Assembly (NCBI GenBank): GCA_900546145.1
Contig: URBN01000019.1
Location: 1-38,231, forward strand
Direction of reading: 5' to 3'
DNA length: 38,231 nucleotides
Source of the DNA: an uncultured Desulfovibrio sp.
GTDB taxonomy: Bacteria > Desulfobacterota > Desulfovibrionia > Desulfovibrionales > Desulfovibrionaceae
The notes below the pieces were generated by a model. That model had not been told where the DNA came from, made no database searches, and worked only from the letters and a program-made list of their open reading frames with translations. The position numbers and the translations under genes were made by a program. This document shows, piece by piece, positions 1 through 8,330 of the stretch (within the stretch, counting starts at the first letter, position 1; every line of letters starts with the position of its first letter).

Positions 1-1
1 G

Positions 2-517
2 TCGACCGTTACACTGACGGCTTCGAGGGAATACGGCTGGAGGCTGTCCTATTTTCGGCTGTCCGATGCCAGAGATGAACCTGCCGGATTTGTCCTGGTG
101 TACAATGCCAACATGCTTGGAACCTCGCATAAGGGATGGGTTTCTCCGGTAGTCGCTCGAACCTTCTCCAAAATCCGTCTTGTCCTTTCCGATTCGGGGC
201 CTCTGGGCTCGATTAACGGAACGTGTCTCGGGCCGGTCCGCGTGAGGTCGACGAAGAACCCATGGCAGCTTGGAGCCATGCAGCTTTCTGAGACGGACCC
301 CGAAACGTCTCTCGATACGATACATGAAATTTTTGTACAGACCGCTCAGGCAGGCGCGGTGTCTGCCCCGGCGATAACCGTTTCCGGCGCCGTAGTTTCG
401 GACTGCAGCGCCAGCGCAGATACATCCAGACAGACAGAGCTTTCCGTATGGCCTGAAGACAATGCACGCAGATGGTGGCCGCGCGTGGCCCTGATTAAAG
501 AGAAAGCAGAGGGATAA
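2..517 (+). CDS. Prophage tail-region protein, 5' end outside window
   Basis: The reading frame is already open at base 2 and runs to the TAA at 515-517, so the gene begins upstream of the window. An ATG at 98 lies inside the frame and need not be the start. I do not recognise a family for the visible 171 residues. They contain alternating beta-type stretches and an Arg/Trp-rich end (NARRWWPRVALI). The next gene starts 2 bases after the stop, and its Shine-Dalgarno (gaggga) lies within this gene's end, so the two are cotranscribed. Position directly upstream of clear tail genes suggests a tail or baseplate component, by context only. Confidence 0.6.
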   Translation, partial: STVTLTASREYGWRLSYFRLSDARDEPAGFVLVYNANMLGTSHKGWVSPVVARTFSKIRLVLSDSGPLGSINGTCLGPVRVRSTKNPWQLGAMQLSETDPETSLDTIHEIFVQTAQAGAVSAPAITVSGAVVSDCSASADTSRQTELSVWPEDNARRWWPRVALIKEKAEG

Positions 518-519
518 AA

Positions 520-1050
520 ATGAGTACAGTCGCAACACTGACAAAGACAGGGCTGTCAGCCGTAGCTGCAGCTATTAAGACGAGGCCGTTGCATATCGCA
601 TGGGGGGCCGGTTCTGAAGATTGGGACTCTGATCCAACCAAGAAGCCGTCGCTTGTGGACGCTACGGCGCTGACGCATGAGCTTGGGCGCAGAACGGTGC
701 GCGCCTGCTCGTTCTGCACTCCCGATGAAAATGGAGATATCGTCGCGCCGACAGGGACAGATCCTGAAGGCAATATCATCACGGCCAGGTATTCGCTTTC
801 CGATACGCCTCAGCCGTATCTCTACATCATGGCCAGTTTTGATTATGGAGACGCATCGGAAGCGACCATTCGGGAATGCGGCCTTTTTATGGATACGGTC
901 GTTTCTGAAGCTTGCCCGGAAGGGCAGCGATATTTCGTCCCGGGAGAAGTAACCGATCCCGGCTATCTTGTGCTCGCGCAGATTTTTGATTCGCCGATTG
1001 TGCGCAGTGCGTCCATGCGCCAGAGCATAGAATTCGTCTTCTGTGTCTAA
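520..1050 (+). CDS. Prophage tail/baseplate-region protein, function unknown
   Basis: A 176-residue protein that I cannot place in a named family. It starts with a short helical segment (residues 1-22), followed by beta-rich sequence with acidic surface stretches and a hydrophobic C-terminus ending QSIEFVFCV. No signal peptide or membrane segment is visible. The ATG at 520 is preceded by gaggga at about 9 bases. The stop is followed by an AAGGAG ribosome site for the next gene only 11 bases on. Size and position, between another tail-region gene and the large DUF4815-like gene, suggest a small virion protein of the baseplate or fibre attachment region. That role is inference. Confidence 0.65.
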   Translation: MSTVATLTKTGLSAVAAAIKTRPLHIAWGAGSEDWDSDPTKKPSLVDATALTHELGRRTVRACSFCTPDENGDIVAPTGTDPEGNIITARYSLSDTPQPYLYIMASFDYGDASEATIRECGLFMDTVVSEACPEGQRYFVPGEVTDPGYLVLAQIFDSPIVRSASMRQSIEFVFCV

Positions 1051-1061
1051 GGAGAGAAAAC

Positions 1062-4000
1062 ATGAGCACTGTCTATCCTTCCAATTATTACAACCATGCG
1101 GACGATAAGTCCGATTCTGCTGCCAGGCGGGAGAGGCTTCTTTTTGTCGATGGCAGGTACCTGCAGGGCGCCGAGCTTAACGAACTGCAGTCCATGGCGC
1201 AGAAGCGCCTTGCTGGCATAGGTGACGCTCTTTTCTCCGACGGTGACGTCATCAGCGACGGTCAGATTTCCGTCAACCCGTCTACCGGCGCTGTTTCTGC
1301 CCAGGCAGGCAAGGTGTATCTTTCCGGGGCCGTCCGCGAAGTCCCTGCCGCAAACTTTACTATTCCGGTGAAAGGGACGGTTGCTATCGGCATCCGCATG
1401 TCTACGGCTTCGGTGTCCGAGGCCGAAGATAAGACGCTGTACAATCCTGCAGTCGGCACAAGGTCCGAAGGCGAGCCCGGAGCCTGGCGCGAAGTAGTCA
1501 GTCTATCCTGGGGGTATTCCGAAGACGGCGGGACAGGGGATTTCTACGCCATTTACACTGTAGACGACGGCGTAGTGCGCGTAACGGAGACGCCGCCGGA
1601 GCTTTCCAGTGTTTCCCAGGCCATCGCCGCATATGACGTACAGTCTACCGGTGGCGGCACCTATGCTGTTTCCGGGCTTCAGCTGCACGCGCTGGACGAC
1701 GAGGCAGGGAAACAGGTGTATACCGTCGATGCAGGCAAAGCCCGCGTTGCCGGCAAATCCATCGAGCTGTCCACGTCCCGCCGTATCGTCTATGCTGCTG
1801 AGCCGGATCTGCGCACGATAGATACGGAGATTACTCTCGCTGACGGAACGGACAGCCAGCGAGTGGATCTTGCTCATACGCCCGTGCATGATATTTCCAG
1901 CGTTCGTATCACAAAGAAGAAAACGGAAACCGTTGTGCATGGTTCTTATACAGGCTGTGCCGACGCTCTCAGTGAAACGTCCGTCGTTGAACTTCTTGCC
2001 GTGACTCAGGGCGATACGACGTACACTGCTGGCTCCGACTACAAAAAAACGGGCGACACCGTAGACTGGAGCCCGTCCGGTGAAGAACCTGCTTCTGGGA
2101 CGTCCTATTCGGTCACCTACACGTATATCGCCGCGACCGAACCGGAAAATATGGACGCAGACGGCTATACGGTCAGCGGGGCCGTCAAGGGAACGAGTAT
2201 CATGACGACGTATCATCAGGCTCTGCCGCGATACGACCGTCTCTGCCTTTCCTCTGACGGTACGTTTACGTGGATTGCCGGCGTCGGTTCGGAAACGAAC
2301 AGGCAGAAGCCGGGCGTCCCTGATGGCGTCCTGCTCCTTGCCACCGTGAATCAGACCTGGCGAACCGGGGCAAGGACCATATCTCAGGATGGGACGCGCG
2401 TTGTCTCTATGTCCGACATGGAAGCGCTGGAAGCCCGCGTTGACTATGCTCTGAACCAGGTAAGCCTGAACCGTCTGGAAAGCGATGTAGCTACCCGTGA
2501 AGCGGGCATCAAGGCCGGGCTTTTTGTCGATCCCCTGCTTGATGATTCCATGCGGGATCAGGGACTTGAGCAGACCGGCGCTGTCGTTAATCAGTGTCTG
2601 CTTCTGCCTGTAAGCGCCACCGTGCATGAGCTCTCCGGTCCGTCCATCCCAACGGGCCGCGCCTACACGAACGTGACCGCCATCGAGCAGCCCCTGCGCA
2701 CCGGTTCCATGCAGGTGAACCCGTACCTTGCCTTCGCGCCCGTCCCGGCCGAAGTCTCACTGGTGCCTTCCGTCGACAACTGGACGGAAACGGGAAGCGT
2801 CTGGGCCAGCCCTGTCACGAAGATATTCAATTCTTCTGTTTACGCCCCTAACGGCATATGGGGCTATGCCCATGGCTCTACGGTGACAACCGCGAAAACG
2901 TCCACGCTTGTTTCCGGTGAAACGACGTCTCAGCTGAGCTATCTGCGGCAGACACAAATCACGTTCACTGTGTCCGGCTTTGATGCGGGAGAGGCTCTTA
3001 AGAGCCTCATCTTCGACGGCATTGATGTCACTCCCGGTGGCGTCACAGCTGATGCAAATGGGTCTTTCACAGGCTCGTTTACTATCCCTAAGGGCGTCCC
3101 TGCAGGTGCCAAAACGGTGGCCTTCACCGGCGTAAACGGAAGCTACGGTGAATCTGTATTCACGGGGCAGGGCAGTCTGACTGTGCAGACGCTTCGCACG
3201 CTCAGGACGGTAACCAATATCCTCATCGATCCTCTTGCGCAGACGTTTATTCTTGACGCTGATACACAATGCACTGGCGCGGACCTCTGGTTCACGGCCT
3301 GTGGCGGTGACGCAACCATCGAAATCAGAGAGACGTCTAACGGCGTTCCGACGAAAGTCGTGCTTGCCCGTGGGAAGGTAAAGAAAGATGCCGTCATCGT
3401 ATCCGGCGGAGGCTATACCCGCATTACGTTTGACGCTCCCGTACTCCTGAACGCCGGCGTTGAATACGCGCTTGTCGTCCTCGCTGACGAAGCTGTCACG
3501 TCTGTCTCCATAGCGGAAACAGGAAAGTACGACTCTACGCACGGTCAGTGGGTTATCTCGCAGCCTTATACTGTCGGTGTCCTGCTTTCTTCTTCTAACG
3601 CCAGCACCTGGACAGCTCATCAGGATAAGGACCTTTCTTTCCGTATCCTGAAGGCTGACTACGCTGCTGCCGGTTCTTCTGAGATTGACCTTGGCAGTGC
3701 AGATGTTACCGGCGCCACGGACCTCATCTTCCTCGGCGTCAGTGAGATCCCGAATTCTGCGTGCTCTGTCGATTACGTACTCACACTCCCTGACGCAAGC
3801 CAGATTCATGTAGATGCCGGGCAGACCGTCAAGCTGCCCTCCGCTATTACGGGCTCGGTCTCAGCCAAGGCCGTGCTGACCGGAACAGCGGATATGAGTC
3901 CGCTTATATGGCCCGGAGCTGAACTGATTGAAGGGATCGTCGCCGACACCGGCGATTACTATTCGAGGAGCATCCCGGCCACCGATGCGGCAAAATGCAC

Positions 4001-4241
4001 CGTCGTGTATGACGCCTATGTGCCTTCCGGCTCTACCGTTGTTCCGACCATCCAGAAGGACAGCGGAAGCTGGGAATCGTTGACTGCAGGCGCCACGACA
4101 AAGATGGATGACGGATGGGTGGAGTTTGTCTGGACGGCAGACATTTCAAAAATTGCCGCTCTTAAGCTGAAACTTGAGCTTGCCGGCACGCCTGCCGCGC
4201 GTCCGATGGCCGCCAATATCCGTTTCATGGCCACTGTGTAA
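1062..4241 (+). CDS. Large prophage tail protein, DUF4815-like
   Basis: A 1059-residue protein whose N-terminus (about residues 1-250) resembles the phage DUF4815 family as I remember it. It opens with a Tyr/Asn-rich start, then FVDGRYLQGAELNELQS, then a long run of short beta strands. The remainder is rich in Ser, Thr, Val and Gly with repeated beta-sandwich-like segments, including one around residues 620-720 that reads like an Ig-like domain (FTVSGFDAG, SFTIPKGVPAGAKTV). There is no signal peptide. Such proteins are usually baseplate or fibre-linking structures of tailed phages. AAGGAG stands about 8 bases before the ATG. Fibre genes follow directly. Family assignment is from memory of the N-terminal pattern and would need an HMM search. 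Confidence 0.72.
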   Translation: MSTVYPSNYYNHADDKSDSAARRERLLFVDGRYLQGAELNELQSMAQKRLAGIGDALFSDGDVISDGQISVNPSTGAVSAQAGKVYLSGAVREVPAANFTIPVKGTVAIGIRMSTASVSEAEDKTLYNPAVGTRSEGEPGAWREVVSLSWGYSEDGGTGDFYAIYTVDDGVVRVTETPPELSSVSQAIAAYDVQSTGGGTYAVSGLQLHALDDEAGKQVYTVDAGKARVAGKSIELSTSRRIVYAAEPDLRTIDTEITLADGTDSQRVDLAHTPVHDISSVRITKKKTETVVHGSYTGCADALSETSVVELLAVTQGDTTYTAGSDYKKTGDTVDWSPSGEEPASGTSYSVTYTYIAATEPENMDADGYTVSGAVKGTSIMTTYHQALPRYDRLCLSSDGTFTWIAGVGSETNRQKPGVPDGVLLLATVNQTWRTGARTISQDGTRVVSMSDMEALEARVDYALNQVSLNRLESDVATREAGIKAGLFVDPLLDDSMRDQGLEQTGAVVNQCLLLPVSATVHELSGPSIPTGRAYTNVTAIEQPLRTGSMQVNPYLAFAPVPAEVSLVPSVDNWTETGSVWASPVTKIFNSSVYAPNGIWGYAHGSTVTTAKTSTLVSGETTSQLSYLRQTQITFTVSGFDAGEALKSLIFDGIDVTPGGVTADANGSFTGSFTIPKGVPAGAKTVAFTGVNGSYGESVFTGQGSLTVQTLRTLRTVTNILIDPLAQTFILDADTQCTGADLWFTACGGDATIEIRETSNGVPTKVVLARGKVKKDAVIVSGGGYTRITFDAPVLLNAGVEYALVVLADEAVTSVSIAETGKYDSTHGQWVISQPYTVGVLLSSSNASTWTAHQDKDLSFRILKADYAAAGSSEIDLGSADVTGATDLIFLGVSEIPNSACSVDYVLTLPDASQIHVDAGQTVKLPSAITGSVSAKAVLTGTADMSPLIWPGAELIEGIVADTGDYYSRSIPATDAAKCTVVYDAYVPSGSTVVPTIQKDSGSWESLTAGATTKMDDGWVEFVWTADISKIAALKLKLELAGTPAARPMAANIRFMATV

Positions 4242-4251
4242 ACAATTGGGG

Positions 4252-4285
4252 CTGGATCCGCTGGTTATACAGCCGGCGGATCCAG
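4252..4285 (+). promoter_or_regulatory. Hairpin over the ribosome site of the first fibre gene
   Basis: A 10-bp perfect inverted repeat (4252-4261 pairing with 4276-4285) with a 14-base loop fills most of the 53-base gap between the DUF4815-like gene and the first fibre gene. The right arm runs into the AGGAG at 4283-4287, so folding would partly hide the ribosome site for the ATG at 4295. It may trim or attenuate expression of the fibre genes relative to the upstream gene, or act as a weak terminator. There is no T-run. Confidence 0.5.
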
Positions 4286-4294
4286 GAGAAAAAA

Positions 4295-4987
4295 ATGGAA
4301 TACACAAAGAACATTGCTCTGCCTCTCCCCGCGGAGACCGATACCCCGCATGACAGTGTATACACGTTTCGCAAAGCGCTTGGTGGCATTGACTCTGCGA
4401 TAGGAACGGACAGGGCGGCTGCGGAAGCGGCTAAGTCGGAAGCTGACTTACAGTTTTCTGCCGTTGAGGCAAAACTGTCAGATATTGACGATGCACAGCA
4501 GGGCATGTGGGATATTCTTGACGCCAAAGCCAGAACGCTCGAGTCCACCGAGTCAGGTGAGCTGAGCGTCTCCATCCAGCTCGTGGAGAGCATGCTTCTG
4601 GAGCGCAGCATGCGTGAGCACCCTGTTGGCAGCTACTATACATCGGACAAGGACACAGAGCCGGCTAAGATTTTCGGTTTTGGTACCTGGGAGAGGGTGA
4701 AGGGCGTCGTCCTGCTGGGTGCGGATGAAGACTCGTATCCGGCCGGCAGCGAGGGTGGCGAGGCAGAGCACACGCTGACGGTGGAGGAGATGCCTTCGCA
4801 TACACATGGACTGATGCGGTACACCGGCACCGATGATCAGAACTGGTCTGGGCATCTGGAGAATGGTCTGTGCGCTAATGACTCGCCAAATTATTTAGCG
4901 GCTAACACCAACGCTACCGGCGGAGGGAAGCCGCACAACAACATGATGCCTTATCACGCCGCCTACTGCTGGAGGCGTACTGCATGA
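4295..4987 (+). CDS. Phage tail fibre/baseplate protein with gp10 C-terminal-type collar domain
   Basis: A 230-residue protein. Residues about 25-105 form an Ala/Glu-rich amphipathic helix suited to a trimeric coiled coil. From about residue 108 there is a clear phage collar-type domain: HPVGSYYTS, then KIFGFGTWERVKGVVLLGAD, then EMPSHTHG, and finally HNNMMPYHAAYCWRRTA. This order matches the C-terminal domain of baseplate protein gp10 and related short-fibre proteins. The ATG is preceded by AGGAG. The stop overlaps the next start as ATGA (4984-4987), so translation is coupled to the paralogue array that follows. It probably forms a fibre tip or receptor-binding subunit. Confidence 0.85.
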   Translation: MEYTKNIALPLPAETDTPHDSVYTFRKALGGIDSAIGTDRAAAEAAKSEADLQFSAVEAKLSDIDDAQQGMWDILDAKARTLESTESGELSVSIQLVESMLLERSMREHPVGSYYTSDKDTEPAKIFGFGTWERVKGVVLLGADEDSYPAGSEGGEAEHTLTVEEMPSHTHGLMRYTGTDDQNWSGHLENGLCANDSPNYLAANTNATGGGKPHNNMMPYHAAYCWRRTA

Positions 4988-5613
4988 AGACACTGGAGGA
5001 CAGCGCCAACAGGATAGCAGATCTCGCCGATATCCTGTACGGCTACGCGCTCAAGGACTGGGAGGACTATCAGGCCCTGAAGCAGACTGCCAGTGCCGCG
5101 CTCGACAGCATCCAGACCACCATGGCCCCGGCTGTCGAGAAGCTCAGGGGAGGCATCAGTCAGTACTTCCCGACAGGCGTCCGGATGCTCTTCAATGGTG
5201 CGGCCCCATCGGGCTGGAAGAAGATCACGACGTATGATGACTGCGCGCTCAGGCTTACCTCCGGCGATGTCACCGCCCGCACTGACGGTATGGCTTTCTC
5301 TGCCTGCTTTGCTGCGTCCAGAGGCACGACCACGACCCAGATTTCTATGGGAGTGAACGCGTCAACGCTGTCCGTTGGCCAGCTCGCCGGACACTCACAC
5401 AGCGTAGCCTCGATCAATAGCCCGACGAGGTCAAATGGCGTTACGGGCGATGGGTTTGGGCACGTAGATATGGGGCTAGGCTACTGGGATAATTTTGTCG
5501 GCTGGCGAGGCTCAAACGAAGCCCATGGCCACGGATGCTGGAATACAGCCCATGGCCATCAGCTGTGGATGAATGTCAGCCGCTTAGACGTCATTCTTTG
5601 CGAGAAGGTGTGA
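4984..5613 (+). CDS. Tail fibre tip protein, paralogue 1 of 3
   Basis: A 209-residue protein. Residues 1-60 are helical. They are followed by the collar-like segment YFPTGVRMLFNGAAPSGWKK, a conserved core (SMGVNASTLSVGQLAGHSH), a variable stretch (about residues 142-172), and a His/Gly-rich tail (AHGHGCWNTAHGH) ending LDVILCEKV. The tail fits metal- or knot-stabilised fibre tips, where paired HxH motifs bind ions in a trimer; that is knowledge of related tips, not shown here. It overlaps the upstream gene by 4 bases, and the next paralogue starts immediately after its TGA. Two closely similar copies follow. Confidence 0.8.
   Translation: MKTLEDSANRIADLADILYGYALKDWEDYQALKQTASAALDSIQTTMAPAVEKLRGGISQYFPTGVRMLFNGAAPSGWKKITTYDDCALRLTSGDVTARTDGMAFSACFAASRGTTTTQISMGVNASTLSVGQLAGHSHSVASINSPTRSNGVTGDGFGHVDMGLGYWDNFVGWRGSNEAHGHGCWNTAHGHQLWMNVSRLDVILCEKV
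5500..5525 (+). repeat. 26-base exact repeat shared by fibre paralogues 1 and 2 (second copy 6121-6146)
   Basis: The stretch encoding GWRGSNEAH is identical over 26 bases in the two genes and lies directly after their variable loops. A second conserved block, just before the loops, encodes the core around GVNASTLSVGQL and is close to identical. Conserved blocks on both sides of a variable loop are the arrangement needed for loop exchange by homologous recombination. Confidence 0.75.
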
Positions 5614-6234
5614 ATGACGAAGACTTTACAAGACAATGCTGACCAGGTCACAGCCCTCGTTGACATCCTCCTCGCACTCTCTCTTGAGAATCGGAAGACT
5701 ATCGTGGACGCGCGGATGACCTCGGAGTCAGTCTTCGTGAGCGCGCAGGCCGACCTTATGCCGGCCATCGAGTCAGCGCAGGCCGATTTGAACAAGTACT
5801 TCCCTGCCGGCATCCAGATGCTCTTCCAGCAGTCAGCTGCACCTCCAGGCTGGAAAAAGCTGACCGGCTTCACCGACTGCGCTCTTCGCCTGACAAGTGA
5901 AGGTACGGGGAGCCGCACTAATGGCCTGGCTTTCTCAGCCTGCTTCGCGGCGTCCAGAGGCACGACCACTACCCAGATATCCATGGGCGTGAACGCGTCG
6001 ACACTGTCAGTTGGGCAGCTAGCGTCCCATAGCCACGATGTCAGGATCGGTTCTCCAAGTTGGGCGTCAAGCAACACCAATAATATGCTCTGCTCTGGGG
6101 CCGGTACAGATAACGCTATTGGCTGGCGAGGCTCAAACGAAGCCCACGGCCATGGCTGCTGGAATACGGCCCATGGCCACAGCGTAGATCTCCACGTCAA
6201 TTTTGTTGATGTCATCCTTTGTGAGAAGGGGTGA
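5614..6234 (+). CDS. Tail fibre tip protein, paralogue 2 of 3
   Basis: A 206-residue copy of the preceding protein, starting on the base after its stop. It keeps the helical N-terminus (rewritten in sequence), YFPAGIQMLFQQ, the near-identical core ACFAASRGTTTTQISMGVNA, a different variable loop (about residues 145-169), and GWRGSNEAHGHGCWNTAHGH with the LCEKG end. It is closest to paralogue 1, with a 26-base identical block shared between them (5500-5525 and 6121-6146). Divergent N-termini with conserved cores suggest duplication followed by diversification, or recombination between copies. Confidence 0.8.
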   Translation: MTKTLQDNADQVTALVDILLALSLENRKTIVDARMTSESVFVSAQADLMPAIESAQADLNKYFPAGIQMLFQQSAAPPGWKKLTGFTDCALRLTSEGTGSRTNGLAFSACFAASRGTTTTQISMGVNASTLSVGQLASHSHDVRIGSPSWASSNTNNMLCSGAGTDNAIGWRGSNEAHGHGCWNTAHGHSVDLHVNFVDVILCEKG

Positions 6235-6237
6235 GAG

Positions 6238-6852
6238 ATGACCAGGACTTTGGTGGACAACGCAGAGAGAATCACCAGGCTCATTGGCATTATCTACAAT
6301 AAGGCAGAACAGACAAAGAGAGGCCTCGCTTCTTTTTCTGCGGACCTTGCGGCCGCGGCCAACATGCTGACGACAAGCATCCAGCCTGTCGTCGAGAAGG
6401 CTCAGGCCGACCTCGAGAAGTACTTCCCCGCCGGCACAAAGATGCTCTTCCGCGGGGCTGCACCCTCTAGTTGGAAGAAGCTCACAGACCACGCCGACTA
6501 TGCCCTGCGCCTGACGTCAGGAGACACGGGAAGCGATGCCGGCCGATTCAGTTTTTCCGTCCGTTTCGCGGCGGGAGGCAGTACGACAAACGACCAAATC
6601 TCGTGGGGGGTGAATGCGTCAACGCTGTCCGTCGGGCAGCTCGCCGGACACAGTCATGGAGCATACCGGAACCGAAGCTTAGACTACACCAGGAGCGAGG
6701 CCTGGCATCAAAACGGCAGCTGGTGGGGTAATAACACCGGCTGGACAGGGAGTAACTGGGGGCATGGGCACGGGACGTGGAACACCGCCCACGGGCACAG
6801 CCTCGATCTTAACGTAAACTACGTGGACGTCGTCCTCTGCGAGAGGACATAA
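6238..6852 (+). CDS. Tail fibre tip protein, paralogue 3 of 3
   Basis: A 204-residue protein and the most divergent of the three tandem copies. It shares YFPAGTKMLFRGAAPSSWKK, WGVNASTLSVGQLAGHSHG, a distinct variable loop (about residues 143-167, rich in Arg, Ser and Trp) and WGHGHGTWNTAHGHS ending VDVVLCERT. It starts 3 bases after paralogue 2. An AGGAGGAG ribosome site for the next gene follows its stop. The three copies may form hetero-trimers or alternative tips. The sequence does not decide between them. Confidence 0.8.
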   Translation: MTRTLVDNAERITRLIGIIYNKAEQTKRGLASFSADLAAAANMLTTSIQPVVEKAQADLEKYFPAGTKMLFRGAAPSSWKKLTDHADYALRLTSGDTGSDAGRFSFSVRFAAGGSTTNDQISWGVNASTLSVGQLAGHSHGAYRNRSLDYTRSEAWHQNGSWWGNNTGWTGSNWGHGHGTWNTAHGHSLDLNVNYVDVVLCERT

Positions 6853-6861
6853 GGAGGAGAT

Positions 6862-7218
6862 ATGGCAGGATGCCCCTTTAGGGGATTCGAAGAGTGCCCC
6901 GAGCACTCAAAAAAAGGCGGGTGCGCTCTCTGGATGAGCTACTCCGGAGGGAAGGACAGCATGCAGGCGAGCTTCGAGGGATGCGCTCTGACGCTCACAC
7001 CCATGCTCCTTCTTGAGCAGGCGAACGTGACGGGGCAGCTGGCCGGAGAAATGTCTAAAGTCGGGGCTGAAGTCTCGGCCGCCCGATGCGAGAACATCGC
7101 TGAAGGCAAGGCTCTCAGGCAACAGTTCGTCTCTCTGGCTAACGGCAGCAAGGCTCTCGTCGAGGCAGATCATTCCCACACGATGCAGGCGCCGAGGGCC
7201 CTGCAGGGAGATAAGTAA
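6862..7218 (+). CDS. Small Cys-rich conserved phage protein
   Basis: A 118-residue protein with four Cys in its first half (residues 4, 12, 21 and 41) in a CPF...CPEH...GGCALWMSY pattern, followed by a long helix (about 48-100) with no membrane segment. I recall similar proteins of unknown role at this position in Desulfovibrio-type prophages. The Cys/His spacing could bind a metal, but this is not a recognised zinc-finger class. A strong AGGAGGAG precedes the ATG. The stop and next start share one base (TAATG at 7216-7220), which points to translational coupling with the DUF4376-like gene. Confidence 0.7.
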   Translation: MAGCPFRGFEECPEHSKKGGCALWMSYSGGKDSMQASFEGCALTLTPMLLLEQANVTGQLAGEMSKVGAEVSAARCENIAEGKALRQQFVSLANGSKALVEADHSHTMQAPRALQGDK

Positions 7219-7859
7219 TGGACATAACAGACGTCACTGTGGTTCCTGTAGACACTGTCATACTTGTGAACAACGTTCCCCTTCAGTTCGACTACAAGCC
7301 CATCGAAGGACATGAGCAGGTGCACGCCATACAGTGGCATAGCGGAAAAGGTGCCATCGAGTTCACCGACTACAGCGGCCGGGATGCAGACTATGACACA
7401 GACGTCGCTCCCTACGTGGCCCTTTATCAGGCAGAGAAGGCCAGACTGGATGCAGAGGCTGCCGCCGCCGAGGCCGAATACAACAAATTGGAAAATGTGG
7501 TGGCCCGCAAGCTCGAAGAACTTAACTTGAGGCTCGAGGAAACCAAGGCTTCCAGCGCCGCCCACATCACGTCTTCCACCGGCTATGTCGTCAACGCGAA
7601 TTCGACAGCGAAGACGAACGTGGACGGGCTCATCACGGCCATGGAGGCGCAGGGGCTTTCAACGGTCAATTTTATGACCTTCGATAACACATTGACCGAA
7701 CTCACGCTTGCCCAATTGAAGACGATCCAGCTGGAGCTAATCTCGTATGGCAACAACTTATACGTTCGCAAATGGAGCCTCAGGTCTCAAATCGAGGCCT
7801 GCACAAGCAAGACAGAGGTAGACGCAATTGTCATCGACTACTCGGATGTTACGGCATAA
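7218..7859 (+). CDS. Phage DUF4376-like protein, possible fibre assembly factor
   Basis: A 213-residue protein in three parts. An N-terminal beta segment (residues 1-60) is followed by an Ala/Glu-rich coiled-coil helix (about 70-115). The C-terminal domain (about 130-205) has the DUF4376 feel: ITAMEAQG, then FMTFDNTLTELTLAQLK, then LYVRKWSLRSQIEACTS. DUF4376 proteins commonly sit just behind tail fibre genes and are thought to help fibre assembly or act as fibre-linked structural proteins. It is coupled to the upstream gene by a one-base overlap. The last 14 bases overlap the next gene if that gene uses the ATG at 7846. Confidence 0.75.
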   Translation: MDITDVTVVPVDTVILVNNVPLQFDYKPIEGHEQVHAIQWHSGKGAIEFTDYSGRDADYDTDVAPYVALYQAEKARLDAEAAAAEAEYNKLENVVARKLEELNLRLEETKASSAAHITSSTGYVVNANSTAKTNVDGLITAMEAQGLSTVNFMTFDNTLTELTLAQLKTIQLELISYGNNLYVRKWSLRSQIEACTSKTEVDAIVIDYSDVTA

Positions 7860-8103
7860 TGCCCATCAGATGGCCATCGCTATCGACCAGCTGGGCAATG
7901 TCATAGTTTCTATCTTCTTCCTGGAAAAGGCATGGGCGGACGAAACTCTGAGCGCCCATGCCTGGCGCTGGCACCTCGACGGAGTGAGAGACTGGCCATA
8001 CCGCCTTATCGACACTCTTCTCTTCTGGCAGCAAGACCATTGCCGCAGCGCGTATGAGAGCGAAGTCGGGGGACTTCAGCTCCCGGAACAGGAAAGGAAG
8101 TAA
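7846..8103 (+). CDS. Small terminal prophage protein of a widespread unnamed family
   Basis: An 85-residue protein from ATG 7846; a TTG at 7828 and an ATG at 7870 are alternative starts, and none has a strong ribosome site. The sequence IAIDQLGNVIVS, then WADETLSAHAWRW, then LFFWQQDHCRSAYESE, matches a small protein I recall in many prophages near the tail/lysis end. Its role is unknown, and it is often misannotated. The Cys and His in DHC and the Trp residues are the conserved points. It is the last plus-strand phage gene before a terminator at 8208-8231. Confidence 0.7.
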   Translation: MLRHNAHQMAIAIDQLGNVIVSIFFLEKAWADETLSAHAWRWHLDGVRDWPYRLIDTLLFWQQDHCRSAYESEVGGLQLPEQERK

Positions 8104-8110
8104 ACAGTCT

Positions 8111-8160
8111 GGCTAGTTACTAGGTAATGAACTAGCCAATTGTTTAGTGCGTTACCTAGT
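8111..8160. repeat. Overlapping inverted repeats after the last phage gene
   Basis: Two nested inverted repeats share this short stretch. An 8-bp pair lies at 8111-8118 and 8130-8137, and a 9-bp pair at 8119-8127 and 8152-8160. The two cannot fold at once, which gives alternative hairpins built around ctag. It may be an RNA switch ahead of the terminator, a protein-binding site or part of an attachment region. There is no T-run. Confidence 0.5.
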
Positions 8161-8207
8161 ATGCCTAGTTGCAGGGGCTGATGCACTTTTCGGCAAGGCG
8201 GACAAAA

Positions 8208-8231
8208 AGCCCCGGGGGAAACCCCGGGGCT
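8208..8231 (+). terminator. Hairpin closing the phage operon
   Basis: A 10-bp perfect GC-rich stem (8208-8217 with 8222-8231) with a 4-base loop and a run of A before it. It lacks a good T-run on the plus side but has five T on the minus side. It sits between the plus-strand phage genes and the minus-strand cassette and could serve both. Confidence 0.6.
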
Positions 8232-8330
8232 GTGCGGCGAAACTTGGTGCAGAAATAACACTTAACACATTAATTTTGTTCGTATTCCCACACGCCGCGA
8301 GGGGCCATCCATTCTTCTTCGCAGAGGGAA

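Noticed and set aside
4984..6852. Diversity-generating retroelement at the fibre array
   Set aside because: No reverse transcriptase, no template repeat with A-biased substitutions and no accessory gene in the window. Copies differ at all bases, not only A.
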